Origin: Haloarcula ordinaria
GTDB lineage: Archaea; Halobacteriota; Halobacteria; Halobacteriales; Haloarculaceae
NCBI RefSeq assembly: GCF_029338275.1
Contig: NZ_CP119789.1
Location: 124,001-188,000, forward strand
DNA: 64,000 nt
Reading direction: 5' to 3'
In this document: in pieces, positions 33,750 through 41,952 of the stretch
Layout of the letters: each line of letters begins with the position of its first letter
Position numbering within the stretch: the stretch's first letter is position 1
Made by a program: the position numbers and the translations under genes
The notes under the pieces: model-generated
What the model saw: only the letters and a program-made list of their open reading frames with translations
The model's database searches: none
What the model was told of the DNA's origin: nothing

Positions 33750-34526
33750 ATGGTACACGTCGAACGGCTCACAGTCTTTCCGGTGAAGGGGCTCGACGGG
33801 GTCGACCGCGAGGCCTCGCGACTCGTCGCGGGTGGCACGCTGGCGCACGACCGCGAGTTCGCGCTGTTCGATACCGACGGCGACGTTCTCAACGGGAAGC
33901 GGACCGACCGTGTCCACGACGTCGAGACAGCGTACGACCCCGAGACGCGACGACTCTCGGTCTCGGCCCCCGGTCACGAATCGGTCGCGTTCGACATCGG
34001 TGACGAGGACGAGCGCGAGCGGGCGGCAGCGTGGTTCAGTTCGGTGTTCGGCGTCGACCTCTCGCTCGAGCGCGACACAGATCTGGGGTACGTCGACCGC
34101 CGCGAGATGGGACCCTCCGTCGTCAGCACGGCGACCCTCGAGGCGGTGGCCTCGTGGTTCGACGAGTTGACCGTCGAGAGCGTACGCCGACGCCTGCGGG
34201 CGAACGTCGAAATCGGCGGCGTCCCGGCGTTCTGGGAGGACCGCTTCGTCGGCGACGACGCCCCGGCGTTCCGTACGGGCGATGTCCAGTTCGAGGGTGT
34301 CACACCCTGTGGCCGCTGTGTCGTCCCCGAACGGGACCCCGACACCGGCGAGCCGACCCCCGAGTTCCGCGAGCGGTTCGTCGAGCGCCGGGAGGCCACG
34401 TTCCCCGACTTCGCCGACCGGAGCGCCTTCGACCACTTCTATACGGTGATGCTCATCGCGAGCGTCCCCGAAGCCGACCGCGGGGAGACCGTCCGCGCCG
34501 GTGACGAGGTCACCGTCGTCGAGTGA
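33750..34526 (+). CDS. MOSC-domain protein
   Basis: A 258-residue protein with an N-terminal MOSC_N barrel (VERLTVFPVKGLDGVDREAS) and a C-terminal MOSC domain whose VTPCGRCVVPERDPDTGEP carries the Cys pair typical of molybdenum cofactor sulfurase/mARC-like proteins. It may move sulfur to, or bind, molybdopterin. The start was set at ATG 33,750 because the fold begins at once. In-frame ATGs at 33,699 and 33,726 are possible, and an AT-box (GTAATAAAA) lies at about 33,679. Confidence 0.82.
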   Translation: MVHVERLTVFPVKGLDGVDREASRLVAGGTLAHDREFALFDTDGDVLNGKRTDRVHDVETAYDPETRRLSVSAPGHESVAFDIGDEDERERAAAWFSSVFGVDLSLERDTDLGYVDRREMGPSVVSTATLEAVASWFDELTVESVRRRLRANVEIGGVPAFWEDRFVGDDAPAFRTGDVQFEGVTPCGRCVVPERDPDTGEPTPEFRERFVERREATFPDFADRSAFDHFYTVMLIASVPEADRGETVRAGDEVTVVE

Positions 34527-34580
34527 CGGTCGGCCGCGGGAACCGACAATCGAAAGTCCGTCGGCACCGAACTGGAACCA

Positions 34581-34922
34581 ATGACCGAGGCCGACGACCC
34601 CGTCGACCCGAGCGAGTTCGGAGAGCAGGACGCCCCGCCAATCGAGGAAAAGCCCTACAAGATAATCTTCGAGGCCAACAAGTGCTTCGGCGCGGGCAAG
34701 TGCGCGGAAGTCTCGCGGAACTGGAAGCTCGACCTCGACACAGCCATCGCGACGCCCCGGGCCTACTTCATCGGCGAGGAGGACGTGGAACACAACGTCG
34801 CCGCCGCGGAGGCCTGCCCGGCGAAGAAGGACCGCGGCATCATCCACGTCGTCGACCGCCGGACGAACGAGGAAATCGCGCCGAATCCACACGGCGACGG
34901 GACCCTCTCTGTCGACTGGTGA
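34581..34922 (+). CDS. Three-Cys ferredoxin-like protein
   Basis: A 113-residue acidic protein with an EAN-KCFGAGKCAEV segment (C-x5-C) and a later EACPAKKDRG. Three Cys with a final CP is the pattern of [3Fe-4S] ferredoxins that serve P450s. The second Cys of a four-Cys cluster is missing. An N-terminal extension of about 27 acidic residues is a halophilic trait. It follows the MOSC gene by 54 bases and may be co-transcribed. Confidence 0.78.
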   Translation: MTEADDPVDPSEFGEQDAPPIEEKPYKIIFEANKCFGAGKCAEVSRNWKLDLDTAIATPRAYFIGEEDVEHNVAAAEACPAKKDRGIIHVVDRRTNEEIAPNPHGDGTLSVDW

Positions 34923-34987
34923 CCGACCCCGCCCTCCGACGGAGAGACCGAAAACGACATCCCGGGAGGGAATCGAGTCTGCAGTGC

Positions 34988-35072
34988 GCGAGGGTCGCCT
35001 AGCCTGGCCAATGGCGGTGGGCTTAAGACCCGCTCCCGTAGGGGTCCATGGGTTCGAATCCCATCCCTCGCA
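34988..35072 (+). tRNA. tRNA-Leu (anticodon TAA)
   Basis: 85 nt from GCGAGGG to CCCTCGC plus A. The anticodon loop GCTTAAGAC gives TAA. It has a long variable arm (CTCCCGTAGGGGT region), and the T arm is GGTTCGAATCC. No CCA is encoded. The last 18 bases recur 93 bp after the gene end. Confidence 0.95.
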
Positions 35073-35166
35073 TGAGTGTGCGGCGCACGTTCGCGCCGCA
35101 CCGAATCGTTCGGATGGCAATTCGAACTACGGCAGACCGAGCGAAGCGAGGTCTGGCATCGAGTGA

Positions 35167-35184
35167 GAATCCCATCCCTCGCAT
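35167..35184 (+). repeat. Copy of the tRNA-Leu 3' end
   Basis: GAATCCCATCCCTCGCAT, identical to 35,056-35,073 at the end of tRNA-Leu. The 93 bases between hold inverted repeats (TGCGGCGC/GCGCCGCA; CAGACC/GGTCTG). It could be an attachment-site scar or the flank of a hairpin-rich insert. Confidence 0.85.
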
Positions 35185-35299
35185 CTGTGATGAACGGACC
35201 TGAAGAGCGATGCGAGCGCACTGGCGTCAACTGTGTGAGCGACCCGCCAGGGAGACGCATACGACGCGTTTTTCCGCTCGAATCGCCAATACTCCGTCG

Positions 35300-35812
35300 A
35301 TGACCGACGCGCCAGACGAGGTTACGCGGCCCTTCGAGCAACACGACGCGTTCGTGCCGGCCGGTGACGGCTACGCCGTCGAGACGACGCAGTTCAGCGG
35401 TCACGTGGCCGCGAGCGAGGGCGAGACGTGGCGGACGGACTTCGAGGTGACCGTCCGAGCGCCGTCGCTACAGGCCGCGACGGCCGACGACATCGGTGAC
35501 GCCGTGGCCGACGGCTGGTTCGAGACGCTGGAGCGCCGACTCGAGGACGCGCCGATGGCGACCCGCGTCTCGGTCGACCTCGACGACTACGCGGTCGAAC
35601 GTGACGGCGAAGAGATCGTCGTCACCTACCGGTTCAGCCTCGGGAATGCGAGCCAGGGCCCGGCCGTCTCGAAGGCCTTCGTCGAGTACGTCCAGGGGAC
35701 CTACGTCGAGGGTATCGTCCCCGGCTACGACTACGTCGGCGTCGTCGCCGACCTGATGAACGACGCGAGCACGGGCGAGAGCGAGGGGAGCCGCGGCGGG
35801 ACACCGCTGTAA
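35300..35812 (+). CDS. DUF5813-like haloarchaeal protein
   Basis: A 170-residue acidic soluble protein. VTRPFEQHDAFVPAGDGYAV, TVRAPSLQAATADDIGDAVA and GTYVEGIVPGYDYVGVV match what I recall as haloarchaeal DUF5813, with no assigned activity. It has no membrane segment or Cys. It ends in a Ser/Gly tail. It converges on the RAM-only gene, with a strong palindrome between. Confidence 0.72.
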   Translation: MTDAPDEVTRPFEQHDAFVPAGDGYAVETTQFSGHVAASEGETWRTDFEVTVRAPSLQAATADDIGDAVADGWFETLERRLEDAPMATRVSVDLDDYAVERDGEEIVVTYRFSLGNASQGPAVSKAFVEYVQGTYVEGIVPGYDYVGVVADLMNDASTGESEGSRGGTPL

Positions 35813-35852
35813 GCGGCGCGTACTATCTACGGCGGGCACCGCGAGCCGTTTC

Positions 35853-35880
35853 CCGCAGCGCGCGGTTCCGCGCGCTGCGG
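35853..35880. repeat. 28-bp perfect GC palindrome between convergent genes
   Basis: Two 13-base arms CCGCAGCGCGCGG and CCGCGCGCTGCGG with a TT centre. It lies between the ends of two convergent genes, where it could stop transcription from both sides. The core GCGCGGTTCCGCGC also occurs inside argS at 62,811-62,824. Confidence 0.8.
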
Positions 35881-35942
35881 CCTTTATACTAAATTCTTGC
35901 GAGCGGGGTCCGGCGGAACCCCCCGAAGTAAAAATGTAGTTT

Positions 35943-36179
35943 CTAGTCCATCGCGATGTACGTCTGCGTGCTCTCGACGCCCTCGATGTCCTGGATGTGG
36001 GTCGCGGCCACGTCCTTGACGGCGGCCGGCGTCTCGACGTCCACCTTCGCGATGAGGTCGACGTCGCCGGCGACGATGTGGGCCTCGACGACCCCCTCGA
36101 TGGCTTCGATCTCGGTCTTCAGACGGTCTGCGTCCCCGGTGTGGGCCTTGACCATCACGTACGCAGTGACCATGCTCAC
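35943..36179 (-). CDS. Stand-alone Lrp/AsnC ligand-binding (RAM) domain protein
   Basis: A 78-residue protein that is only the RAM effector domain (VTAYVMVKAHTGDADRLKTE, IVAGDVDLIAKVDVETPAAV, STQTYIAMD), with no DNA-binding domain. Such proteins bind amino acids or related small molecules and may form mixed oligomers with full Lrp proteins. Its start overlaps the end of the trkA gene by 4 bases, so they are translationally coupled. Confidence 0.85.
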   Translation of the reverse strand: MSMVTAYVMVKAHTGDADRLKTEIEAIEGVVEAHIVAGDVDLIAKVDVETPAAVKDVAATHIQDIEGVESTQTYIAMD

Positions 36180-36862
36180 GCACCTCCGAGCGCGGTGGCC
36201 TGGCTGGAGTCGCCGACGACGATACTCCGGACGTCCGCGAGGTGGTTGAAGTCCGCGAGTACGACGACCCGGTCGCCGGCTTCGAGTGTCTCGTCGGAGT
36301 TCGGCAGTCCGAGCGGCGAGTCACCCTTCGCGTGGGCCATCAGCTGCGAGTCCGAGGGGAGTTCCAGTTCCGACAGCGAGTACCCCTCCATCGGCGAGCC
36401 CGCCGAGATGGTGAACTCGACCAGTTGGAGGTTCTGTGCGATGTCGGCGACGGCGCGGATGTTCCCGCCCAGCAGCGCGTTCTTCGCGGCGATGGCGCCG
36501 AGCCGTTCGGGGTAGATGACCTCGTCGACCTCCGAGGCGTAGCGGCGGTAGATCTCCTCGCGGTAGTCCTCGTCGATGCGCATGACGGTCCGGCAGCCGT
36601 GTTCCTTGGCGACCATGCAGGCGACGAAGTTGGTGTTGAGGTCGCCGGTGAGTGCCCCCAGAGCGTCCGCCGAGTCCAGGTCGGCCTTGTCGATGGTGTC
36701 TTCCATACCGGCGTCGCCGGCGATGACCTCGAAGCCGGCGTCGCGTGCGCGCTCGATTGTCGTCTCGTTTACCTCGACGAGGACGACGTCGTGACCGCTC
36801 TCTTTGAGGACGCGTGCCGTCCGGAGGCCGACGCGACCTGCACCCACGATAACGAATCTCAT
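36176..36862 (-). CDS. trkA: TrkA-type potassium uptake regulatory protein
   Basis: A 228-residue cytoplasmic protein: TrkA_N (RCK) Rossmann domain (FVIVGAGRVGLRTARVLKES, then VIAGDAGMEDTIDKADLDSA) and a C-terminal RCK_C domain (about 150-215). It binds NAD(H) or nucleotides and gates a TrkH-type potassium channel, a central system in salt-in haloarchaea. No trkH gene is in the window. It overlaps the downstream RAM gene by 4 bases, and a paralogous RAM gene is divergent on the other side. Confidence 0.88.
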   Translation of the reverse strand: MRFVIVGAGRVGLRTARVLKESGHDVVLVEVNETTIERARDAGFEVIAGDAGMEDTIDKADLDSADALGALTGDLNTNFVACMVAKEHGCRTVMRIDEDYREEIYRRYASEVDEVIYPERLGAIAAKNALLGGNIRAVADIAQNLQLVEFTISAGSPMEGYSLSELELPSDSQLMAHAKGDSPLGLPNSDETLEAGDRVVVLADFNHLADVRSIVVGDSSQATALGGA

Positions 36863-36968
36863 GTGGGGCCGTACGAGACGGGGGTGAATAAAAGTACCCC
36901 GGTGAATCGACGGACGGCCGACCGGGCCGCGGGAAACCTTTTCGTGGGTTGGCACGTCATAGCATAGT

Positions 36969-37199
36969 ATGGTCAACGCCTTCATCATGATCAAGACCGT
37001 CGCGGGGAAGTCCGAGGAGCTCCTGAACGCCGTCGGGGAGTCCGAGGGCGTCGACGAGGCCCACATCGTCGCCGGGCAGTACGACATCATCGCCGAGGCG
37101 TCGGGGGCGGAGGTGTACGACGTCATGCACTCGGTGTCGTCACGGATCAGGAACCTGGAAGGCGTCGCCGACACGCGTACCTACATCTGTCTGGAGTGA
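36969..37199 (+). CDS. Second stand-alone RAM-domain protein
   Basis: A 76-residue RAM-only protein (MVNAFIMIKTVAGKSEELLN, HIVAGQYDIIAEASGAEVYD, TRTYICLE), clearly related to the 35,943-36,179 product. It is divergent from trkA with 106 bases between starts. The pair around trkA suggests a link between small-molecule sensing and potassium transport, which is inference. Confidence 0.85.
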   Translation: MVNAFIMIKTVAGKSEELLNAVGESEGVDEAHIVAGQYDIIAEASGAEVYDVMHSVSSRIRNLEGVADTRTYICLE

Positions 37200-37282
37200 C
37201 CTGTGGGCGGCCGGTCGACTGCACCACTTGTGTCGCCGGCCGGTTCCGACACGGAAAAGAGGACTCGTCCCGTAACACAGCC

Positions 37283-37606
37283 ATGGTCAGCGTCCTCGGA
37301 CTCGTCGGACTGCTCGTCATCGTCCTGATAAACAGCGCGATGACGGCACTGATGACGCGATTCTTCCGCGTCCGACTGAACACCCAGTGGGGGAGTCTCG
37401 CCTACTCGGTCCTGCTCTGTCCGGTCGCCATGTTCGTCGTCCTGCTCCTGTTGAGCGGCCCGCTCCCGCTGGGCGACGGGTTGGCCCTCGGCACCGGGTC
37501 GACGCTGTTCCTGACTATCGGCGTCCCGCTCGCCATCGGGATGACGTTCGACTACGTCTGGATGCCGTCCCCCGACGAGGTGGAGCTGCCCACCTCGATG
37601 AACTAG
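37283..37606 (+). CDS. Small membrane protein of unknown function
   Basis: A 107-residue protein with three hydrophobic segments (about 2-24, 36-58, 66-86) and an acidic end ([12 protein letters not shown]). ATG 37,283 starts directly at the first helix. Its stop overlaps the stop region of convergent tmk by 4 bases. It probably belongs to a conserved haloarchaeal family but I cannot name it. Confidence 0.7.
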   Translation: MVSVLGLVGLLVIVLINSAMTALMTRFFRVRLNTQWGSLAYSVLLCPVAMFVVLLLLSGPLPLGDGLALGTGSTLFLTIGVPLAIGMTFDYVWMPSPDEVELPTSMN

Positions 37607-38196
37607 CGCCGGTCGAGAATCGCACGCAGCGCCTGCTCGGAGACCGCGTCCGGTGACTGTGTCGCGTCGATGCGGACGAACCGGTCCGGGTCGGCTTCGA
37701 GGAGTTGTTCGTAGTTCTCGCGGACGTCTGCGAGGTAGTCGGCCGCCTCGAACTTGTTGGTCGCACCGCTGCGCCGAGCGGCCGTCTCGGGGTCGACGTC
37801 GAGATAGACGGTCAGGTCAGGGGGCCGCGTCCAGGGCTCGTGGACCCGCCGGACGTAGGCCATCGCGTCGTCGAACGCGTCGGCGTCAGCCAGCGTCGCG
37901 CCCTGGTAGGCGTACCGCGAGTCGGAGTAGCGGTCCGAGACGACCAGTCGGCCGTCTGCCAGGGCCGGCTCGACGGTCTCTGCGAGGTGGGCCGCGTGGT
38001 CGGCGGTGTAGAGGAACAGTTCGGCCAGCGAGTCGGCGTCGTCGTCGTCGATAGAGCGCTGGACGCAGTCACCGTACCAGCTGTCGGTCGGCTCGCGGGT
38101 GAAGACGGTGTCCGAGGGGAGGGCGTCGTCGGCCGCGAGCCGGTCCCACACCGTCGACTTTCCGCTGCCGTCGAGTCCTTCGAGCGTGACGAGCAT
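37603..38196 (-). CDS. tmk: Thymidylate kinase
   Basis: A 197-residue P-loop kinase that phosphorylates dTMP to dTDP. The P-loop is [12 protein letters not shown], the DRX motif is [15 protein letters not shown], and the lid region is [15 protein letters not shown] binds the nucleotide as in the family. Length fits. It stands alone on this strand. Confidence 0.92.
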   Translation of the reverse strand: MLVTLEGLDGSGKSTVWDRLAADDALPSDTVFTREPTDSWYGDCVQRSIDDDDADSLAELFLYTADHAAHLAETVEPALADGRLVVSDRYSDSRYAYQGATLADADAFDDAMAYVRRVHEPWTRPPDLTVYLDVDPETAARRSGATNKFEAADYLADVRENYEQLLEADPDRFVRIDATQSPDAVSEQALRAILDRR

Positions 38197-38302
38197 ACCC
38201 GCACGTCAGCCCGCGGGTACGTAAGCACCCCGGCGTCGACTCGGGGCCGTCGGCTCACAGCCCATACTAGTTGCGCCGTAGCTTTACGGTATCCCCGGTA
38301 AT

Positions 38303-39214
38303 ATGTCAGGTATGGACGTACTTGTCGTGGGCGGTACGGGGTTCATCGGGCAGTATCTGTGTCGGGAACTTGACGAACGCGGGCACGACGTCACGGCGCT
38401 CTCGCGGGACCCGCACGACGCCGACCTGCCGACGGGTGTCACGCGCAAGACGGGTGACGTGACCGACTACGAAAGCATCGAGGAGGTCTTCGAGGGGAAA
38501 GACGCCGTCGTCTTCCTGCCCGCACTGACGCCGCTGTTCGAACCCGACGGCGGCAACGAGATGCACGAGGTGGTCCACCTCGAGGGGACGAAACACTGCG
38601 TGCAAGCCGCCGAAGCACACGGTGTCGACCGGTATCTCCAGATGAGCGCGCTCGGCGCAGCCCCGCACGCGGCGACGCACTACCTGCGCGCGAAGGGCAA
38701 GGCCGAGGACGTCGTGAAGGAGTCCGACCTGGACTGGGTCATCTTCCGGCCCTCCATCGTCTTCGGCGAGGGCGACGAGTTCGGCTACTTCACGAAGCGT
38801 CTCAAGCAGATCTTCGCACCCGGCGTACCGCTCTACCCGCTCCCCGGCGGCGGCGAGAAGGCCACGTTCCAGCTCATCTGGGTCGAGGACATCGTCCCGA
38901 TGCTGGCGGACGCACTGGAGGACGACGAACACGTCGGCGAAGTGTACGAGGTCGGCGGCCCAGAGGTCCTGACGCTGCGTGAGGCGACGGAGCTGGTCTT
39001 CGAGGCCGAGGGGAAGTCCGTCAGCATCGTCCCGCTCCCGATGCCGCTCGCGAAGATCGGGCTCCCGGTCCTCGGCGCGCTGGGCTTCCCGATGGGCAGC
39101 GACCAGTACGAGGGGCTCGACTTCGTCAACGCGCCGGCGACGAACGACGTCGGCGCGTTCGGTGTGGACCCATCGGAGATGAGAACGTATGGGTCGTACC
39201 TGGGTGTCGAGTAG
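38303..39214 (+). CDS. NDUFA9/atypical SDR-like NAD(P)-binding protein
   Basis: A 303-residue atypical short-chain dehydrogenase. VVGGTGFIGQYLCRELDERG is the dinucleotide turn. The usual YxxxK is replaced by a YLRAKGKAEDVV segment, and FRPSIVFGEGDEFGYF is typical of the complex I NDUFA9-like group. In haloarchaea such proteins are often labelled NADH dehydrogenase-like, without proof. It starts at ATG 38,303 or the second Met (38,312). Confidence 0.82.
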   Translation: MSGMDVLVVGGTGFIGQYLCRELDERGHDVTALSRDPHDADLPTGVTRKTGDVTDYESIEEVFEGKDAVVFLPALTPLFEPDGGNEMHEVVHLEGTKHCVQAAEAHGVDRYLQMSALGAAPHAATHYLRAKGKAEDVVKESDLDWVIFRPSIVFGEGDEFGYFTKRLKQIFAPGVPLYPLPGGGEKATFQLIWVEDIVPMLADALEDDEHVGEVYEVGGPEVLTLREATELVFEAEGKSVSIVPLPMPLAKIGLPVLGALGFPMGSDQYEGLDFVNAPATNDVGAFGVDPSEMRTYGSYLGVE

Positions 39215-39304
39215 CCGACACTCGAAACGCGGATATGGCTGCTACGAGGCCCCAGTGTCCCGATATCCTCGAATTCTCTCGCTGCCCGCGCTCCCGACAT
39301 TGAA

Positions 39305-39319
39305 ACGTACCTGGTACGT
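39305..39319. promoter_or_regulatory. 15-bp palindrome upstream of the cetZ1 promoter
   Basis: ACGTACCTGGTACGT is a perfect palindrome around a central T, about 30 bases before the cetZ1 TATA box. It could be a regulator site. No regulator is known from the sequence. Confidence 0.4.
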
Positions 39320-39349
39320 ATCTCGATATTCATCGATGAGAGTTGGGCA

Positions 39350-39358
39350 TAAAACTTA
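39350..39358 (+). promoter_or_regulatory. TATA box of the cetZ1 operon
   Basis: TAAAACTTA lies about 45-50 bases before the cetZ1 ATG. The predicted leader of about 20 bases contains CCGGAGA near 39,388, a possible ribosome site, unlike most leaderless genes here. Confidence 0.55.
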
Positions 39359-39401
39359 AGCGTACAATCCGCATTGCCCTGCTTAACCGGAGAACCATAG
39401 T

Positions 39402-40586
39402 ATGAAACTCGCGATGATCGGCTTCGGGCAGGCCGGTGGTAAAATTGTGGACAAGTTCCTCGAGTACGACGAGAAGACGGACTCGGGGATCGTCCGCTCC
39501 GCCGTGGCGGTCAACACGGCGAAGGCCGACCTGCTCGGTCTGAGTCAAGTACCGGAGGAGAATCGAGTGCTCATCGGCCAGGCCCGCGTGAAGGGCCACG
39601 GGGTGGGCGCTGACAACGAACTCGGCGCGGAGATCGCCGAAGAGGACATCGACGAAGTCCAGGGGGCCATCGACAACATCCCGGTCCACGAGGTCGACGC
39701 GTTCCTCATCGTCGCCGGGCTGGGCGGCGGAACCGGGTCCGGTGGGTCGCCGGTCGTCGCGAAGCACCTCAAGCGCATCTACACCGAGCCCGTCTACGGG
39801 CTGGGCGTCCTGCCGGGCAGCGACGAGGGTGGCATCTACACCCTGAACGCCGCCCGCTCGTTCCAGACGTTCGTCCGCGAGGTGGACAACCTGATGGTGT
39901 TCGACAACGACGCCTGGCGACAGACCGGTGAGTCCGTCGAGGGCGGCTACGACCACATCAACGAGGAGATCGTCCGGCGCTTCGGCGTCCTCTTCGGCGC
40001 CGGCGAGGTCTCGGCGGGCGACAACGTCGCCGAGAGCGTCGTCGACTCCTCGGAGATCATCAACACGCTCGACGGCGGTGGCGTCTCCACGGTCGGCTAC
40101 GCCTCCGAGGACGTCGAGCTCTCCTCGAATGGCGGGGGCCTCCTCTCGCGGTTCAAGGGCGGCGACGACAGCACCGACGACGGCATGGACACGGCCAACA
40201 CCACGAACCGCATCACGTCGCTGGTTCGAAAGGCCGCACTCGGCCGCCTCACGCTGCCGTGTGAGATAGAGGGCGCCGAGCGCGCGCTACTCGTGATGGC
40301 CGGGCCGCCGGAGCACCTGAATCGTAAGGGTATCGAGCGCGGGCGCAAGTGGCTCGAGGAGCAGACCGGTTCGATGGAGGTCCGCGGTGGGGACTACCCG
40401 ACCAACTCCCCGAAAGTCGCGGCCTCGATACTGCTGGCCGGCGTCCACAACGTGCCGCGGATCAAGGAACTCCAGCAGGTCGCCATCGAGGCGCAGGACA
40501 ACATCGACGACATCAGGCGCCAAAGCGAAGATAACTTAGAGGAGTTAGTCGAAGACGACGAAGATGAACTTGATCCGCTGTTCTAA
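39402..40586 (+). CDS. cetZ1: CetZ tubulin-superfamily cytoskeletal protein
   Basis: A 394-residue GTPase. The N-terminal loop is IGFGQAGGKIVDKFLEYDEK, the tubulin signature is GLGGGTGSGGSP, and the T7-like loop region and acidic C-terminal tail (ELVEDDEDELDPLF) are present. CetZ1 is needed in Haloferax for rod shape and swimming motility. The following cofC/cofG genes match the Haloferax cetZ1 neighbourhood as I recall it. The next gene overlaps its end by 23 bases. Confidence 0.92.
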   Translation: MKLAMIGFGQAGGKIVDKFLEYDEKTDSGIVRSAVAVNTAKADLLGLSQVPEENRVLIGQARVKGHGVGADNELGAEIAEEDIDEVQGAIDNIPVHEVDAFLIVAGLGGGTGSGGSPVVAKHLKRIYTEPVYGLGVLPGSDEGGIYTLNAARSFQTFVREVDNLMVFDNDAWRQTGESVEGGYDHINEEIVRRFGVLFGAGEVSAGDNVAESVVDSSEIINTLDGGGVSTVGYASEDVELSSNGGGLLSRFKGGDDSTDDGMDTANTTNRITSLVRKAALGRLTLPCEIEGAERALLVMAGPPEHLNRKGIERGRKWLEEQTGSMEVRGGDYPTNSPKVAASILLAGVHNVPRIKELQQVAIEAQDNIDDIRRQSEDNLEELVEDDEDELDPLF

Positions 40587-41337
40587 GGGAACACTCGCTC
40601 TGCTGTGCGTGGTCGGACTGCTCGCCGTTTCGGGCACGGCCACCGCGTTTACCGTCGCTGCAGACGGCGTTCCGTCCGAGGCGACTGTCGAAGAGGATAT
40701 CACGGTCACGTACACCATCGACGACCCGTTCACCGACGCGCCCAACCAGTGGACGCTCCGGGGGACGACCGAACTGGAGAGCGTCAGCTGGCAGGTGACG
40801 GTCTTCCGTGCCGGGACCCAGATAAGCGAGGACACGTACGGGAGCCAGAACGTCTCGCAGGACCTGGACATCGACGACAACGGTGACGAGGTCGAGATAG
40901 CGCTGTCCGGGACGGTCCCGGCCGTCGAGAACTACACGTACGCGCCCGAAGAGCGGTTCACGGTCGCCACGCTGTCGCGCCAGACGGGCAACAACACCGA
41001 GGAGTTCCGCAACGACACGGCCCACCACTTCACCGAGGAGAGCAAGGAGGCCCGTGACGCCATCGACGCTGCTCAGGAGAGCATCGACGAAGCTGGCGGC
41101 AACGAGGAGGCAGAGAGCCTCGTCGACAGCGCCGTCTCGTCGTACGAGAACGGCAACTTCGAGAACGCCGTCGACCTGGCGAACCAGGCACAGAACACCG
41201 CCGAGAGCGCCCAGCAGAGCCAGCAGACCACCCGGACGCTGCTGCTGGTCGGTGGCGCGCTCGTCGTGCTCCTCCTGCTCGGCGGCGGCATCTACTACCT
41301 ATACTCCCAGCAGGGAGACGACTACAGCAAGCTGTAG
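40564..41337 (+). CDS. Exported single-anchor protein coupled to cetZ1
   Basis: A 257-residue protein: signal peptide (about 1-30, TLALLCVVGLLAVSGTATA), an extracellular beta domain (about 35-140), a helical, Asn/Glu-rich stalk (about 150-225, ESIDEAGGNEEAESL), and a C-terminal membrane helix (LLLVGGALVVLLLLGGGIYY) with a short cytoplasmic end. The start lies inside cetZ1 (23-base overlap) and the stop abuts cofC. A shape- or envelope-related role with CetZ1 is possible. No family name is recognised. Confidence 0.8.
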   Translation: MNLIRCSKGTLALLCVVGLLAVSGTATAFTVAADGVPSEATVEEDITVTYTIDDPFTDAPNQWTLRGTTELESVSWQVTVFRAGTQISEDTYGSQNVSQDLDIDDNGDEVEIALSGTVPAVENYTYAPEERFTVATLSRQTGNNTEEFRNDTAHHFTEESKEARDAIDAAQESIDEAGGNEEAESLVDSAVSSYENGNFENAVDLANQAQNTAESAQQSQQTTRTLLLVGGALVVLLLLGGGIYYLYSQQGDDYSKL

Positions 41338-41943
41338 ATGCGGACCGTCGTCCCCGTCTCGGGGGCCGACCCCAAGACGCGCCTCGCGCCCGTGCTCGAC
41401 GCCGACGAGCGACTGGCGTTGACCGAAGCGATGCTCGCCGACGTGCTCGAAGTGCTCGACGGGGCGGGCCACGACCCCACTGTGGTGACGACCGCACCGA
41501 TAGACTGCCCCGCACCGACGACTGTCGACGAGCGCGGCCTCGACGCGCTGATCAACGACTACCTGACGGCGGGTGACCTCGCGGTCGTGATGGCCGACCT
41601 GCCGCTCGTGACACCCGAAACGATGGACCGCCTCTTCGCGCCCGACGCCGACGTGGTGCTGGCGCCGGGTCTGGGCGGCGGGACCAACGCTCTCGTCAGT
41701 CGCCACCCCGACTTCCGCGTGGACTACCACGGGGCATCCATCCGGGACCACCGTCGCATCGCCCGCGAGGTCGGGGCGAGTCTCGCCGAGGTCGACTCCC
41801 GCCGACTGGCGACGGACGTCGACGAACCAGGTGACCTCGCAGAGGTGCTGCTCCACGGCGACGGCGCGGCGGCCGACTGGCTCCGTGACGCTGGCTTCGA
41901 ACTCGACGTGGCGGACGGCCGTGTCGGCGTCGTCCGGGAGTGA
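41338..41943 (+). CDS. cofC: 2-phospho-L-lactate guanylyltransferase
   Basis: A 201-residue nucleotidyltransferase of the F420 pathway. It activates 2-phospholactate (or a related acid) with [23 protein letters not shown] is the nucleotide-binding start, [12 protein letters not shown] the metal site, and [12 protein letters not shown] with [14 protein letters not shown] the family core. It begins one base after the preceding stop and is followed by cofG after 9 bases. Confidence 0.92.
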   Translation: MRTVVPVSGADPKTRLAPVLDADERLALTEAMLADVLEVLDGAGHDPTVVTTAPIDCPAPTTVDERGLDALINDYLTAGDLAVVMADLPLVTPETMDRLFAPDADVVLAPGLGGGTNALVSRHPDFRVDYHGASIRDHRRIAREVGASLAEVDSRRLATDVDEPGDLAEVLLHGDGAAADWLRDAGFELDVADGRVGVVRE

Positions 41944-41952
41944 AGGCTTTTG

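Noticed and set aside
31854..35120. 1088-codon open frame on the minus strand
   Set aside because: It overlaps the permease, MOSC, ferredoxin and tRNA-Leu genes in other frames. It has no recognisable domain and a basic Arg/His/Pro composition.
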